A program made the position numbers and the translations under genes. The notes beneath the pieces are model-generated. The model saw only the letters and a program-made list of their open reading frames with translations, made no database searches and was not told the origin of the DNA. A stretch of DNA of 64,000 nucleotides, from positions 558,001 to 622,000 of the forward strand of contig JBDOQK010000003.1 of the NCBI GenBank assembly GCA_040437565.1. Reading direction: 5' to 3'. Numbering within the stretch: position 1 is the first letter of the stretch; every line of letters starts with the position of its first letter. The stretch is from Albugo candida (lineage: Eukaryota; Oomycota; Peronosporomycetes; Albuginales). Positions 44,401 to 56,200 of this stretch are shown here, in pieces.

Positions 44401-46623
44401 TCAGTGACACCCGAATATATCGCTCGTCTGGAAGCTGATTTAATTGATTGCGGCGAAGAAGTACGGAGCGTGATGGAAAATAACAAGCGAACTTCCGACG
44501 AAGGTGATGACTCGGTTATTGATGAACGCGATGAATTCATGAATCAAGTTCGGTCTCGACGGAAGCAGTTCCAGAAACAATTGGATCAACAGCGGGATGA
44601 GCTCGACAGGGAAGAAATGTCGTGCAGTTCTCTACTCAAGTATATCAAGTCTTATCTTGCGAAATTGAATGATGAAGTTGTACTTGGAACTACTGAAAAG
44701 GAATTGATAGAGGCATTTCAGGCAACAATGAAACAAGAGGAAGAATTATTAAAGGAAGAAACGATAAGACGAGAAGAGAAGAAGGAAGCAATTGATAATG
44801 CTATCAGCAGCTCTGGGACTTGGGTCATGGGGGCTCTGCACGAGCATTCGAAACGGAAGAAGAAAGAATCAGAACGTCTGCTGAAGCAAGCTGTACGTGC
44901 TGCCGAACTACAGAAACTGGTGCAGCATTTCACACGTCGTGTGGTTGACCAAGAAGAGCGTATTGTACGCCAGAAACATCGTTTGATCAAATGCGAACAC
45001 AAAATAGAAATGCTGAAAAGCTCTGAGAATTGGTATGAATATGTGACCGGATCCGTGGATATGCAAGGAAAGAGAGATGCCAAGTTATTGGAGGAGAGTC
45101 ATGCCCAACGCCAGGCTGATCTTAAGGAAGCCGCAAGATTGCACAAGGAGGATCAAGCAGACAATGTCTCGGTTCGGAAAGATCTCGACAGGTCCATAGC
45201 TTTTGGGCAGCTAAAGGAAGACAAACGAGCGATTTGGACACGAGTGAAGAGCATTTACGACATTACAAATCCACAAGAGAAAGATGAAGATGTATCAATG
45301 ACATCACAGACTCGCGACCTGCTACAACAACTGGAGGAAGCTTTCGATATCTTGACAACCCGCTTGTCAGAAGAAAACGATAGCCTGCAGCATGCGACCA
45401 TACAACTGAATGGAGAGATTGATTCTATCAAATCTTTTATGGAACGCATGGATAGTGAAGAAAATAGCCTGGCAGCTATTGAAAAAGCTACTCTCAGCAA
45501 AGAAAACCAAGCAATACATCAAGAAAAAGAGCTTATCGAGCGACGTGCACGTTCTCTCATTGATGATTACAAGCAATCTCTGAAGCATTATCACGATAAC
45601 TCTGCTGAGGTAGATACCATCAAAACACGACGCTTAGCAAGAGAATCTTCGCCAAAGTTGCGCACAGCCGAAGTGGAAGCGGCCAGAAAACTGATCAAAG
45701 CGAAGAATTTTTACGATGGGCGTGCATGCACTGACTTTGCGCGCAATTTCGGAATTGATCAGGAAATGAGAGATGTTCGGCAAGTGTTTGATTGGCTTCG
45801 TAGAGCCTCTGAAACAGATATTCGCAAATCGGACCTTTGGTTGGACACAAGTCGGATGGACCGAAGGCAGATCGCAATTGTCAGGAAAAAAATATTGCAA
45901 ATGGACAGGGAGCAAGATATACTCTCCAAGATTCCAGCAGTGAAAGCAGTCCAAGAGAAAATTGCAAAAAGTAAACCTGCATCATCAAATTCGCTACAAC
46001 GTGTTCCTTCAGGCTCCAGTCAACGCGGTGATGCTGGCTCAGAAGTGAATGCTCAGACTGAAAAATGGATTATAGCGCTCATTGAATTGCATCAGAAAGT
46101 ATCCGACATGGACCAAAAAGTCGTATTCATGATTGATTCCGCAATTGAAGCAGCAAAAAATGAAGAAAAGATTGTCTGTGATAACCGGCGCAGATTCACA
46201 AAAGAGAAAGAATGGGCTTTGAGTTCCATTCGCTATATCGACCAAGAAGCACGCGGTATTCGGGCAGGTCGCCATATTGATCTCGCAGACGATGTCGCTG
46301 TGAATACAGCACGTCCTCTTATCGCAAATGCAATGAAGTCAAATGATTCAGCACAAAAGGGCGCGTTATCTCGAGCTGAATCAGCAAGAGGAAACGAGGA
46401 GCGCAGTAGACCAGTGAAAACCCAGAAGCTAGTCAGAGCCAAATCCACATCACCATCGAAAAAAAGCGACAAGAATGCTTTTGACACCAATTCACGCAGT
46501 ACATCTTTGAGAAACTCACCATCTGCAACTGGAAAAGAAAACACACAATGCACTTCTCCAGTGGGAAAGGCTGGGTCGAATGTAGCTTTTGTAAAGCCGA
46601 TTTCACACAGTGAAGAATTATAA
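41461..46623 (+). CDS. FYVE - J-like - FYVE - PX - long coiled-coil protein
   Basis: This single-exon protein of 1720 residues has, in order: a small zinc ribbon (Cys46, 49, 60, 63); a FYVE finger at about 176-245 (WVPDS, ARRHHCRVCGLLYC); a J-domain-like segment at about 273-330 that lacks the HPD triad; a second FYVE-like finger at about 358-417 (GRRQHHCRRC); a PX-like domain at about 435-577 (SDFEWLFASLGNY, LPFFPDRK, LHPLLRDADCFKAFL); and roughly 900 residues of charged coiled coil with a basic Ser-rich tail. FYVE and PX domains bind phosphatidylinositol 3-phosphate on endosomes, so the protein is probably an endosomal tether or adaptor. Oomycetes are rich in FYVE combinations. Without HPD the J-like part should not stimulate Hsp70. 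Confidence 0.85.
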   Translation: MPLAADPVSSGNTASAHKRLIPESAIESNTPVALNGTSQKLQFSKCNHCEHELAPSDEFCIFCGAKIDAKLTKAKDSRIDVAGQSKPKITKPEIQANANQARQRVPTPDNQTKPKSGARAPRSHHQSDRSRNNSSRVPITANKEVSERSLAYSHHPAGQSPSSSRYEECGAEVALLDQLWVPDSFSSACMDCNIAFGFPKARRHHCRVCGLLYCRACLQNKMEVPRSFGYGDTSQRCCRNCVTALQLKTITSPADVFAQRRGPNRSPTASSQVATYYGVLQVGKEATPEQIKRQYQTLLGCQNDPKKVSQLKEAFAHLRDPLKRQELDEKMEICGSLIENESSYATQAIPTDMVRSDQTECQICFRPFKFGRRQHHCRRCTRSVCNTCSEGSKPIPELGFPNAVRHCNPCISNPPKFIQPIMDPVTKPPPGFEYLSRLDIRISVRNLADSAGMSAMSNASKSSDRSDDDLYHVKTYCEPNDAVSKKINYTITDADRAVANDYNIIQNRAMSDFEWLFASLGNYTNIKALPFFPDRKILRNERDSGSSILQGFLFGCLLHPLLRDADCFKAFLVLPTEEFSKYRRSEKQLLYDNEKYNDIITAMRLEFERAQIRRKIEGLKERREAHERRLQDQKTRLAHQKRREEGQFKRRQQATDRFHALESRKDTQLDRMYREKDRLQQQSDAPHILFFDTVNDVTIRNTEEDSRGKEKVEFRISKDTFQNDTSEWNQDMALWSKHRANWSEHHNPAVSKDIANEWIIKSYGVYLFKAGNEAADVPRELIQMHKKMLGMQEEEPGFLEEEGLALDDEWMKLAKEREHWATDRSNMKREDELCKDEDLRFKQEHSYVVQEKEAREKKKASIEQNLKTLKHQILSRSKFIAQRREQHQNLKDEFEKEWRVAQRKRRHETKARLTAHEQRIERSKKRSDIFRDQLKRQIESERLLLFKRALLSTERSEDGHNFKEDQEDNTNALEACRNARSVTPEYIARLEADLIDCGEEVRSVMENNKRTSDEGDDSVIDERDEFMNQVRSRRKQFQKQLDQQRDELDREEMSCSSLLKYIKSYLAKLNDEVVLGTTEKELIEAFQATMKQEEELLKEETIRREEKKEAIDNAISSSGTWVMGALHEHSKRKKKESERLLKQAVRAAELQKLVQHFTRRVVDQEERIVRQKHRLIKCEHKIEMLKSSENWYEYVTGSVDMQGKRDAKLLEESHAQRQADLKEAARLHKEDQADNVSVRKDLDRSIAFGQLKEDKRAIWTRVKSIYDITNPQEKDEDVSMTSQTRDLLQQLEEAFDILTTRLSEENDSLQHATIQLNGEIDSIKSFMERMDSEENSLAAIEKATLSKENQAIHQEKELIERRARSLIDDYKQSLKHYHDNSAEVDTIKTRRLARESSPKLRTAEVEAARKLIKAKNFYDGRACTDFARNFGIDQEMRDVRQVFDWLRRASETDIRKSDLWLDTSRMDRRQIAIVRKKILQMDREQDILSKIPAVKAVQEKIAKSKPASSNSLQRVPSGSSQRGDAGSEVNAQTEKWIIALIELHQKVSDMDQKVVFMIDSAIEAAKNEEKIVCDNRRRFTKEKEWALSSIRYIDQEARGIRAGRHIDLADDVAVNTARPLIANAMKSNDSAQKGALSRAESARGNEERSRPVKTQKLVRAKSTSPSKKSDKNAFDTNSRSTSLRNSPSATGKENTQCTSPVGKAGSNVAFVKPISHSEEL

Positions 46624-46764
46624 ATCTAATGATCACGATACACTTAATATTCAAATAGAATCTATTCCTGTTTTGTAATTCTGTAAATTGGTATTTGCAA
46701 ACTTCAAGCAGTTTTGTACGCACAATTAGTGTATTCGAACACTATTTGTCTATTCAAACGGGAT

Positions 46765-46864
46765 NNNNNNNNNNNNNNNNNNNNNNNNNNNNNNNNNNNN
46801 NNNNNNNNNNNNNNNNNNNNNNNNNNNNNNNNNNNNNNNNNNNNNNNNNNNNNNNNNNNNNNNN
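46765..46864. other. Assembly gap (100 N) with 35-bp flank duplicate
   Basis: 46730-46764 and 46865-46899 are the same 35 bp, the shortest overlap in the window. Confidence 0.98.
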
Positions 46865-46898
46865 TGTATTCGAACACTATTTGTCTATTCAAACGGGA

Positions 46899-47825
46899 TT
46901 ACCATCTTTTGCCAACCTTACTCCATAGCCGCGACCGTATGCCGTGTTTACCAGCTTTCTCTTTGTGTTGTGTGCAATGGTGCAAGCTACCCGAGCTGTG
47001 AGTCAACGACATTTTAGTGACCTCATTCCCTGTATTTGACTGCTTTCCTGTTGTTGTATTTGAGCTATTATCATCGGCTGGTGGATGACTTTTGTCCTTG
47101 ACTTGTTGGATCACCACGGCCCCTTTGTACGCATGAGAAAAAGCACATAGATACTCACGGAACAACGGTCCAAAGGTTGATACAAATTGATTGATTTCTT
47201 TGTAATTGCTGGTCGATTCATCTAGCAGAGATATATTGAGAGTTTGCTGGAGAACTCTTGCAATTTGAATGCCAACAGGTAAAGTATAGCGTGTGTGTGG
47301 TCTAAATCCGAGCAATTCTGGTTTGATCAACGCCGGGCATAGCATTCTCAGTACGAGCACATTTCCGACAGCAATCGGAAGTGCGCTTTCACTTTCACCA
47401 AACGCATTCACGTACTCTTTAAAGATATGTTGAGTGCATGCTCGTAAGGAAGCCGGCCCAGACTCCGTTGTGCGCGCCAGTTTGTGTATAATAATCTTCA
47501 CGTATTCTAAGATCTCTTGGATCTTGATCTCCTCTCTTTGTTCGCAGTTGGCCCTATCTCTGTAGAATCGTGCATCATTAAATATATCGCTAATTCCATT
47601 TCGAAAGTAAGAATGACCAACACGATAAGCAAAATCGTGAAGCATGCTGCTCAGTACAGACGTAGAGCGCAAAAATAGCTGATGTTTGCCCTTTACATTT
47701 TCGAGTTCAGTTCGAACTGCGTTTTCAAAGCCAGGTATACCCGGGAAGGCACTATTGAAAACGTCGTTCATTGGCATATTCGGAATTTGATGGCAAAGTG
47801 TTGACAAAATGGTGACAAATTGGAG
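46899..47825 (-). CDS. RasGAP-domain protein (5' end not resolved)
   Basis: RasGAPs speed GTP hydrolysis by Ras-type GTPases. The exon shows the arginine-finger region (LFLRSTSVLSSMLHDF, with Arg in the family's F-R-x-N-S position) and the signature block NVLVLRMLCPALIKPELLGF, followed by LPVGIQIARVLQQTLN. The tail is polar and basic (HGIRSRLWSKVGKRW). No ATG opens the conserved part; a good acceptor (CTGAC, pyrimidines, CAG) ends at 47826, so at least one exon lies upstream, probably within 47.9-48.3 kb, but I could not identify it. An internal ATG would start after the frame's TTG at 47807. The Ras-family target is unknown. Confidence 0.75.
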   Translation of the reverse strand, partial: LQFVTILSTLCHQIPNMPMNDVFNSAFPGIPGFENAVRTELENVKGKHQLFLRSTSVLSSMLHDFAYRVGHSYFRNGISDIFNDARFYRDRANCEQREEIKIQEILEYVKIIIHKLARTTESGPASLRACTQHIFKEYVNAFGESESALPIAVGNVLVLRMLCPALIKPELLGFRPHTRYTLPVGIQIARVLQQTLNISLLDESTSNYKEINQFVSTFGPLFREYLCAFSHAYKGAVVIQQVKDKSHPPADDNSSNTTTGKQSNTGNEVTKMSLTHSSGSLHHCTQHKEKAGKHGIRSRLWSKVGKRW

Positions 47826-50193
47826 CTGGGCGGAAAGTCAGACGGAGAGGTGGGGGTCCTTTGGTAAAGAGCTCCGGAGGAACCTTGCATCTGATGAGTT
47901 CAGGCGTGGGATCGGACGTAGAATTTGGTCTCAGAAAAAAGGTGAGCCCCAGATTGCCCCACCGGAATCCGAATATTCACACTCCAGCGTATAATATCAG
48001 CATTCGCATCCACCAAAACCATGTCTCTACATACTTTCTGGGTCCTTCTGCTCCATCTCGTCCCTCCATCCAACCTATCTGATCGATCCAAGAAGCATAT
48101 GGTATCAGAAAAATAGTAGCACCTATAGAATTTCGCGCTCTCTGTGGACTAGACATATGTCTCATATAATGTTCACATTGCCACGGCACTCGCTTTTCCA
48201 TTCAAGACTTGAAACTGCTAACACGGATGTGAGTAAAAGAATTGATGAAATTATAGTATACCTCCAAAAAATAAACCTGCATAAGATTGTTGACCAGCAG
48301 CGTCTGAATGCTCTATCACTAATTCTACGTCAAAACCTTTTGTTTCTCTCAGCACGTCATAATTGCTTTCAATAAATAGGAAGTGGTGATTACGTAAGAC
48401 TTTCTGTTTTGCATAAAGCTTTGCTTGGAATGTGTTACAGCAGCATTGCTACTTTTATGAATTAGGGTGATACGCTTTTGCTTGATAGATGACTAACATC
48501 GCTGCGCTACAAGCAATAAGGTCATGACAAAGAGTTGCAGTGCGATTCCGTTTATTGAGCTGTATGGGTACACATGAAACATCATTGAGATGCAATAAGC
48601 CATCGTGTCCCACAAAGTGAGTGCACTTGTCCTCATGAGCAACCAGCGATGCTCGGAAAATTAGTCAGCATATTCGTTCAATCGTTTAATGGACAGAGTG
48701 CAGATCAAAATTCTGACCGTGTTTTCAGCGCTCTTCCAAGAGCTTTTTGTATTGTCTCCAGGTGCTATTCACTAAGACATTAATGTTCGATTCAAAATCC
48801 GTTAAACTCATGCAAGTCGTTCCTGCATCTTTCATTATAGCCACCAAAGCAGAGCATGGAATTATATTTGAGACAAGTAGTATCCAATAAGCTTGTTTCT
48901 GTTTCCAGCAAGCGCACGTCAGCACCATGGACTACAGCGACCTGGCTGTGCCTTGGTGAGGGGGCTTTTCAGCTATTTCATTGTCCAATGCGTTTTGTCA
49001 TTTCTAAATATTGTTATATCATAGCAGAAAAGGTACGAAAACATCGTACTCGAATAAATCATCCAAACGTATATTATCATCAGAGCTTCTATAAGCAAAG
49101 AGTGATTATAAACCACAGCTGCACGACAATTTCCCCGGGCTGCGGCATTCTCCGTAATTGCACCTGAAATCATATTCTTCGGTAAGTCCTAGTTGCACCA
49201 TTAAAACATGTTTGCAATATGGAGGCTTTGTGCTCCACATTCCAATTGAATTCACGCGTCTACCTCGAAATGCATAAATCGAATCTTGACTGATACAGGA
49301 GACATGAGAGATTGTGCAGACGGAACGTGTGATGGATATGTACCGGGCATCGTCACCAATGATAGTGCATGATTTAACAAATCAACTATTTAATCAGGGC
49401 TTCTTATCGATCAGTCGACTGAATTGAATTCCATAGCAGCAATGCGCTCGTTCGAGCGCCGCACTTTGTTTTTCATCTTGCGCTACAACAAATGCTACAG
49501 TCTCCATGTGCTGGCACAGATTGATTAATGTCAGGTTATGGGAGCTGGGTTGTCCAAGAATTTAGAGGTTCTGTCGGTGCATAAATGGCCCGTTAGGTCA
49601 TCTGTTTATCTGATACTAAATAATTATACATGAGATTTCAATTGCACAGAGTATCTATGAACTGCGAGGTGTAGCATCAATTGAGACTTATTTCGACACG
49701 AGCGTTTTCTTACAGCATAACGACAATCTTGTAGCCAAAATAACGATTTTTCGTTGATATCACACTCGTGTCGTCAAATTGAAAGCAGTGCGAATCTTGC
49801 CTCGTACCCATCGCAGTTGGCACCGATCGTAATACATGCACTCAGCTCTTTTATCGATCCCAAAGTTGGCTTTGATGCCTCATCACATTCGATCAAAATG
49901 TCGTGTAAGCCATTACAGAGTTGATAAATGTGACAGATTGGGCACAGCGTCCTGGCAAAAATGCATCTCGCATTGACCAAGACGAAAGTAATTACGAATC
50001 CTAATCTACATCAAAACTAGCTAATGCAAAAAGAATACAATGTTGAGAAATACGCGTTGTCTCATGATCCCAAGGTTCCGCGTGGGCCGCTCTGTAAGAC
50101 TACAAACGACTTCATAGTTGCAACTCTTCCTTATCACAGTCCGGCTAAACAATCATACACTTTATTCGGTTCCCTTCGTGCAACATTGCTCCA
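47826..50193. other. Intergenic region with possible missing exons
   Basis: The first 150 bp are GC-richer and hold a plus-strand open frame (47809-47994, MVTNWSWAESQTERW start) with a donor-like GTGAGC after codon 44. It overlaps the inferred RasGAP intron, so at most one of the two can be right. A second plus-strand frame at 48157-48375 ends LILRQNLLFLSARHN. The remaining 1.8 kb shows nothing recognisable. Confidence 0.4.
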
Positions 50194-50202
50194 TCATTTC
50201 CG
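50194..50202 (+). promoter_or_regulatory. Candidate initiator of the dynein gene
   Basis: TCATTTCCG, 30-38 nt before the dynein ATG, fits the oomycete initiator TCAYTTYY. No clear flanking CAWTTT element follows. Confidence 0.35.
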
Positions 50203-50231
50203 TCTAAAGTTCCGAAAATTGAGAGGCGTAG

Positions 50232-53200
50232 ATGGCTGAGAATCTTGCAGCTCTTGTCGATAAGAGCTCGTATACACAGCAAGTTCTTGATGAAGAAGAC
50301 CATACCATTGACCTAATATGTGCCTTTGTGAAGGTGACTTCATTAGCACTGCTCGGTCATGACCCAAAGATTCCAAATACCGTTATGGAGAATCTATTCA
50401 ACGAAACACTAAACTTATCAGATTCCAAGCTCAAAATTGCACAATTTGTGAGTGATCACAGTGTCCGAGTTCTTCAAATTCACTGGATAGCGTCAAATAT
50501 GGACATGGCAAAAGATCTATCCGAAACGCATCGCTCAAGTGCGCAATTTGACATAAACCTTGGGATGAAGTATCCTACGGGGTCGCATCTTGACCATAAC
50601 ATCATTTGTTTCATCAAACGACATAATTCTGCATTGAGTGAAGAGGAACTGTTTCGACATCAGCTTCAGATCATGACCATTGGGCTGAAAGATGCCAACC
50701 CAAAGTCTGGTATAAACATGTCGAAGTATCAAGGGTATGACCAGAGTGATGTTTTGGATAGTGCCAGTGAAGCAGGAAATGGAGAAAGCAATGTTTTGTC
50801 GATAGTGTACAATTACATTCATCAATCACTCGGTCCGCTGGTCCAAGAATACGCCAAAATACATCATCCTCCCAGCACACAATCCAGTGCAAACGAAGCC
50901 ACAAGAGGTAGGCTTGCTTATTTTTCTTCGGGTTAGTGGTCTGTGCTGACATTAAGATATAGGACTACCAGCCATTCGCCGTCGAATGAAAGAGCTTGAG
51001 CTGGCACTTTTACAGTACCAGCAGAATATTGAAATTCCAGAAGTTAAGCTGGTTTTTCATCCAGTGATCCAAAACGCGGCCTCTTTGATCCGTGAAAAAG
51101 GAGCGCCAATTGACATGGAGACTTTGAATCTCGAAGACAAGCTACAGGATGTCACTTTTTTGAATGAAATCCAAGCCGGGGTGAATCGCTGGATAAAAGA
51201 AATTCAAAAGCTTACAAAATTGATCAAGTAAGCTTCATACAGACCCGAATTTTACGCCTATTCTGATTCTTTGACGTAGCGAACCACTCCCGGGAACGTC
51301 GATTCAAGAAATCAATTTCTGGTCAGATTTACATCGTGCCTTATTACAAACTCAGGAATTGCTCGCATCTCCCGAGGTCGAAATCACGATGGCGATACTG
51401 AAGCGTGCGAAGCGATATCTCGTCACGGTGACATTCAGTACTGATCACGGTCTGAATACTACAATTCAGCAGGTCACAAGTGTCATGAGTTTGATGAAGG
51501 AATTTCCAATTGGTGCCATTTTATCTGCAACGGACGTAACACAGCTCACAGAAGGCGTTCTCGTTATTTTCAATCATTTGAAGAAAATCCGCGTTGCCGA
51601 CGAATACAAACTATCTCGACTTTTACAATTCGTTGAGATCATATCGAGCGACTTGATGCAACAAATTCAGGGTTTATTACGTGCGTACAAACTGATCCAA
51701 ATGCCTTATGATCAATTTCAGACGCTGATGGGCTCCTGCAAGGAGCTTTTCACGACATGGCATCGACAGGTTGGAATGCTGTACGAAGTCACAAAAGAGT
51801 TATCAAAACGTCGAGGAACGATGAATACCGACAAACCAGCTCTTTTATCGGAGTTGCAAATGGGACATGCTGTGATCGAGGAGCGGTTACTCGAACTTGC
51901 TGATTTTCGAGAACAGCATCAACGACTCTGTCAAGTGATTGAACGAGTTCTGTTCAATGCCAAACCCGGAGAAACGATCGATGAGGCAAATAAGGGCGAA
52001 ATCAGTCTTGATGCACTCACGGATATCAACACTGCTTATGATCAACTGGCATCGCTGGATCTACTCGACGTGTCAAGCGATGGAAACGACGCATGGAACA
52101 ACGCTCGTAGATCTTACGAGTTTTGTATTGATCGGGTGGAAGGGAAAATCACAACAAGTCTCATCAGTCGACTTTCGATGACCTCAAATGCAGACGAAAT
52201 GTTTCGTGTCTTCTCAAAGTACAATGCTCTATTTTTCAGACCTCGTATACGAAGTGCAGTACAACAATTTCAAATGCAACTAATTGAAAAAGTGAAGGAG
52301 GATGTCGGTCGGCTACAGGCAAAGTTTCGCGCGCATTACGCATTCTCGGAAGCATCACGCACAAGCAAATTACGCGATATCCCTCCTGTCTCGGGGGCAA
52401 TCATGTGGGCTCGACAGATTGAGCGCAAATTGAAATTGATTCTTTCTAGGGTGGAAAGTGTACTGGGCGCCGGCTGGGAGCAACATGTGGAAGGAAGAGC
52501 ACTGAAAATGGCAGCTGAAGCATTCATGTCTCGTCTGAATCCCCAGTTGATTTTTGATCAGTGGGTCGGCGAACTAGCGTCAATGCCGATCTTTGACATC
52601 AAAAATATCATACTGAATATCATCACTGTGGAGACAACAAAAGGTCCGCAGAAACGATTAGTGGTTGCATTCAATCACCAAATTGTGACACTTTTCAAAG
52701 AAGTTCGCAATTTGGACTGGCTCAATTTCCGAGTTCCCTTCACACTGAAAATGATTGCTGAAGACGCCAAGTCCAAATATCCTCACGCGATGTCTCTGGA
52801 TGCCAGCTTGAAGACGTACACAACCGCATGCCAACGCATTCAGCCGATTTTCGAGCCTTTGGCGGCGGGTTATGTCAAAGCAATTCGTGTGGCAATCGGT
52901 AAAACTTTTGTACGAGGAAATGAAATGCGTTGGCATGCAGATGGTTTGGGCGAATACGTATCCGATGTTGTAGTGAAGGCCGAAATCTTGCATGATAAAG
53001 TTGAGGAATTGATCGAAAAATGCAAAGGAATAAACCACATTTTGGAAGTCCTTCATGCTGCGCCAGAAATGGATTTGGATTTGATACGTTCCGAACTCGC
53101 AAAAATCCAATCAATCGTTGACGAGTTAAGTCTTTCGGACTATACCAATCTCGACATTTTCGTGTCAAAACTGAACGATAAATTGAGTGAAGTACTGGCA

Positions 53201-56200
53201 GCCAAGCTGCAACATGTTTTAGGCCTCTGGGTGGAGCTATTTGAAGCTGAAGAAGCACGAGAAAATGGTCAAAATGTATCACCTGAAAGCACAAGAAAGT
53301 GGAACACGGCTGCGTCAGTACTGGAGGTAGCTAGCAAGACACATCAGATTGTCTTACGGAATCAGGTTTTATCCATCGCACCATCTTTGGACGTAGCTCG
53401 ATCATTCTGGTTCGAGCAATTACATCAACTTATAAGCGGACTCTGCTGTCTTCCAAAGATTCAAACATCTTCGTACGAGAACGTGTACGGGCCAACTGCA
53501 TCCTTAAATGCCCTGATGTCTTCATCCACTCGTCGACGCGATGCATCGATGAGGCGAAAAGAAGTGCACTTTGAACACATTTTGCATGGTGTCCCAAAAC
53601 CTCTTGTTATACAAGCATATCGAGCTGTGAATAACGTGATCACAGCTGCCGATGCGTATGCAGCGACATGGCTGCATTATCAGACATTGTGGGATATGGA
53701 TGCTCAAACGGCCATCGCAAGCCTCGGCGAAGACTTGTGCAAATGGCAGCAGATTCTGCTGGAAATCAAACGAGAACGCTCAAGCTTTGATGTCGTAACG
53801 GATTCTAAGCGCTTTGGGCCGATTGTGATCAATTATCAGCAAGTTCAAGCCCAAGTGAACGTCAAATATGACGCGTGGCACAATGAATTCATTTCTTATT
53901 TCGCCGATTTGCTGTGCAGCAAAATCAATGAATTCTATGGCATCATCTCGTCCAAGCGCACGCAGCTAGAAAGTCATGTACTGGAAGCTGCAACAGCACA
54001 AGTCGTCAGTGCGGTGACACTAGTTCAAGAGATGAAGAAAATGCGCTCGCAATGGAAAAAAACCATCGAGTCTTTCATACAGGGCGAAAGTTTACTGAAG
54101 CGTCAACGCTACAAATTCAACTCAAACTGGCCTTCATTAGCAAATGTCGAAGGAGAATGGGATGCTTTCTTGCAATTATTGGAACGTAAGAGCACGGCGA
54201 TTGATTCACAATTACCGCAGCTGCAAACCAAAGTAATGGATGAGAAAACAGCATTGGAAAATCGTATTGCAGAGGCAGTGTCTGATTGGGACTCTAATAA
54301 ACCTTTGCATGGTGATCAAAGCCCCAAATCAGCTCTTGAGATGCTTGTTCTGTTTGACTCTCGTTTCAAAATCTTACAGCAAGAGTGGGTGAAAATGGAA
54401 GGAGCGTTGGAGGCACTTGAGCTGACGTTGTATCCAGGTGGAGGACTTCAATCCAGTCTCTCAAATATCAAACGCGTGATAGAAGAAATCTCAGGACTTG
54501 ATGAAGTATGGAGGAATCTCTTGTCAGTATGGGTCGAGTTGGAAGAATTGCAAGAGACAATGTGGTCTGCTGTTCAAGCTCGGAAGATTCGTCGTCAATT
54601 GGAAGAATTCACCGAGCAGATGCGACGTCTACCAGCGCGAGTACAGCAATATGAAGCTTTTGAACACTTTATCGCCTCCATTCAGCTGAAAAAATCTATC
54701 AATTCGCTTCTATCGGATCTCAAATCAGACGCTATTCGTGAGCGACACTGGAAACAGATTTTGGCACTTTTGAAAATCACGTGCCCGTTTTCAGAATTAA
54801 CTCTGCGAAACTTTTGGGAATCTCGCATCGCGCAACACGAAGTCGAGCTGAAGAGCTTGATCCAAGCAGCTCAAGGAGAAATGGCTCTTGATGAATTCTT
54901 ACGCCAACTCGGCGAACACTGGAACAATTCACAATTGGAGCTTGTCGCGTATCAAAATCGCTGTCGCATTGTTCGCGGTTGGGACGAGATCTTTGCGAAA
55001 CTCGAGGAACATCTCAATAGCCTCTCAAGTATGAAACAATCGCCATTCTATCGAGTGTTTGCTGATCTCGCACTCAACTGGGAGGAGAAGCTTAATCGCG
55101 TCAAGTCGATTTTGGACGCTTGGATCGATGTACAACGACGCTGGGTCTACTTGGAAGGGATCTTTTTTGGCTCGGCTGATATCAAACAGCAGCTACCGAA
55201 AGAGTACATGCGATTCCAAAGCATCGACAATGAGTTTATGACAATGATGAAACGTGTGGCACAAAAACCTCAGATTTTAGAGGTGGCAAACATTCCCAAC
55301 CTTTTACACACTCTTGAACGTCAGCAAGAAATGATGGGGAACGTACAACGGGCTCTGGGCGAATACCTTGAGCGTCAACGAGCAACGTTTCCACGCTTTT
55401 ATTTCGTGGGTGATGAAGATTTACTCGAGATTATCGGCAACAGCAAAGAACCAGTACATATTCAGCGGCATTTATCGAAAATGTTTGCTGGAATCGCATC
55501 TTTGAAGCTGTCTGAGAACGATGCTAATGTTATCATTGGAATGGTTTCCCGGGAAGGCGAAGAAGTTCTTTTCAAAGAATCCATTTGTGTGGCTGAAGAC
55601 TCTCGAGTCAACATTTGGCTGCGTCAAGTGGAGGTTCAGATGCGGGACACACTCGCGCATTCGCTGACATTGTGTTATACTTCGTGTCCCGAGTCTACGC
55701 AGAAAGCTTCTTTCATTCAGTGGATATCTACGTATCCAGCACAAATTATCATTTTGGCGACCCAAGTGCGCTGGTCTAACGCGGTAGAAGCTGCTCTAAC
55801 TACTGGAGGCTCAGGTGCATTGGAAAGACTCGACCAGGTCGTAGCCCTTGCAGACGACACATTACAGCTATTGAGCCAGCAAGTGCTCTTAGATATCACG
55901 ACGGAAATGCGGAAAAAGTACGAACAGCTGATCACGGAAATCGTCCATGAGAGAAGTGTCACGCTCAGATTATCGCAAGCTCAAGTCACAGACGTCCGGG
56001 ACTTTCGCTGGATATATCATATGCGCTACTATTTCAATCCAGCCGAGCCAGAATCGTCCAAAAGACTGACTATCAAAATCTCAGATGCCACTTTTCCATA
56101 CGGATTCGAGTATTTGGGTGTAGGAGAACGACTTGTTCAAACGCCATTGACGGAGAGATGTTACTTAACACTCACACAAGCACTCGACTTTGGACTTGGA

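Noticed and set aside
48725-49167. Possible copia gag remnant on the minus strand
   Set aside because: Only a vague W-x-x-Y-K pattern; no zinc knuckle or ordered domains.
49444-49459. Short palindrome with 7-bp arms (GCGCTCG, CGAGCGC)
   Set aside because: Too short to stand out in 64 kb and with no partner features nearby.
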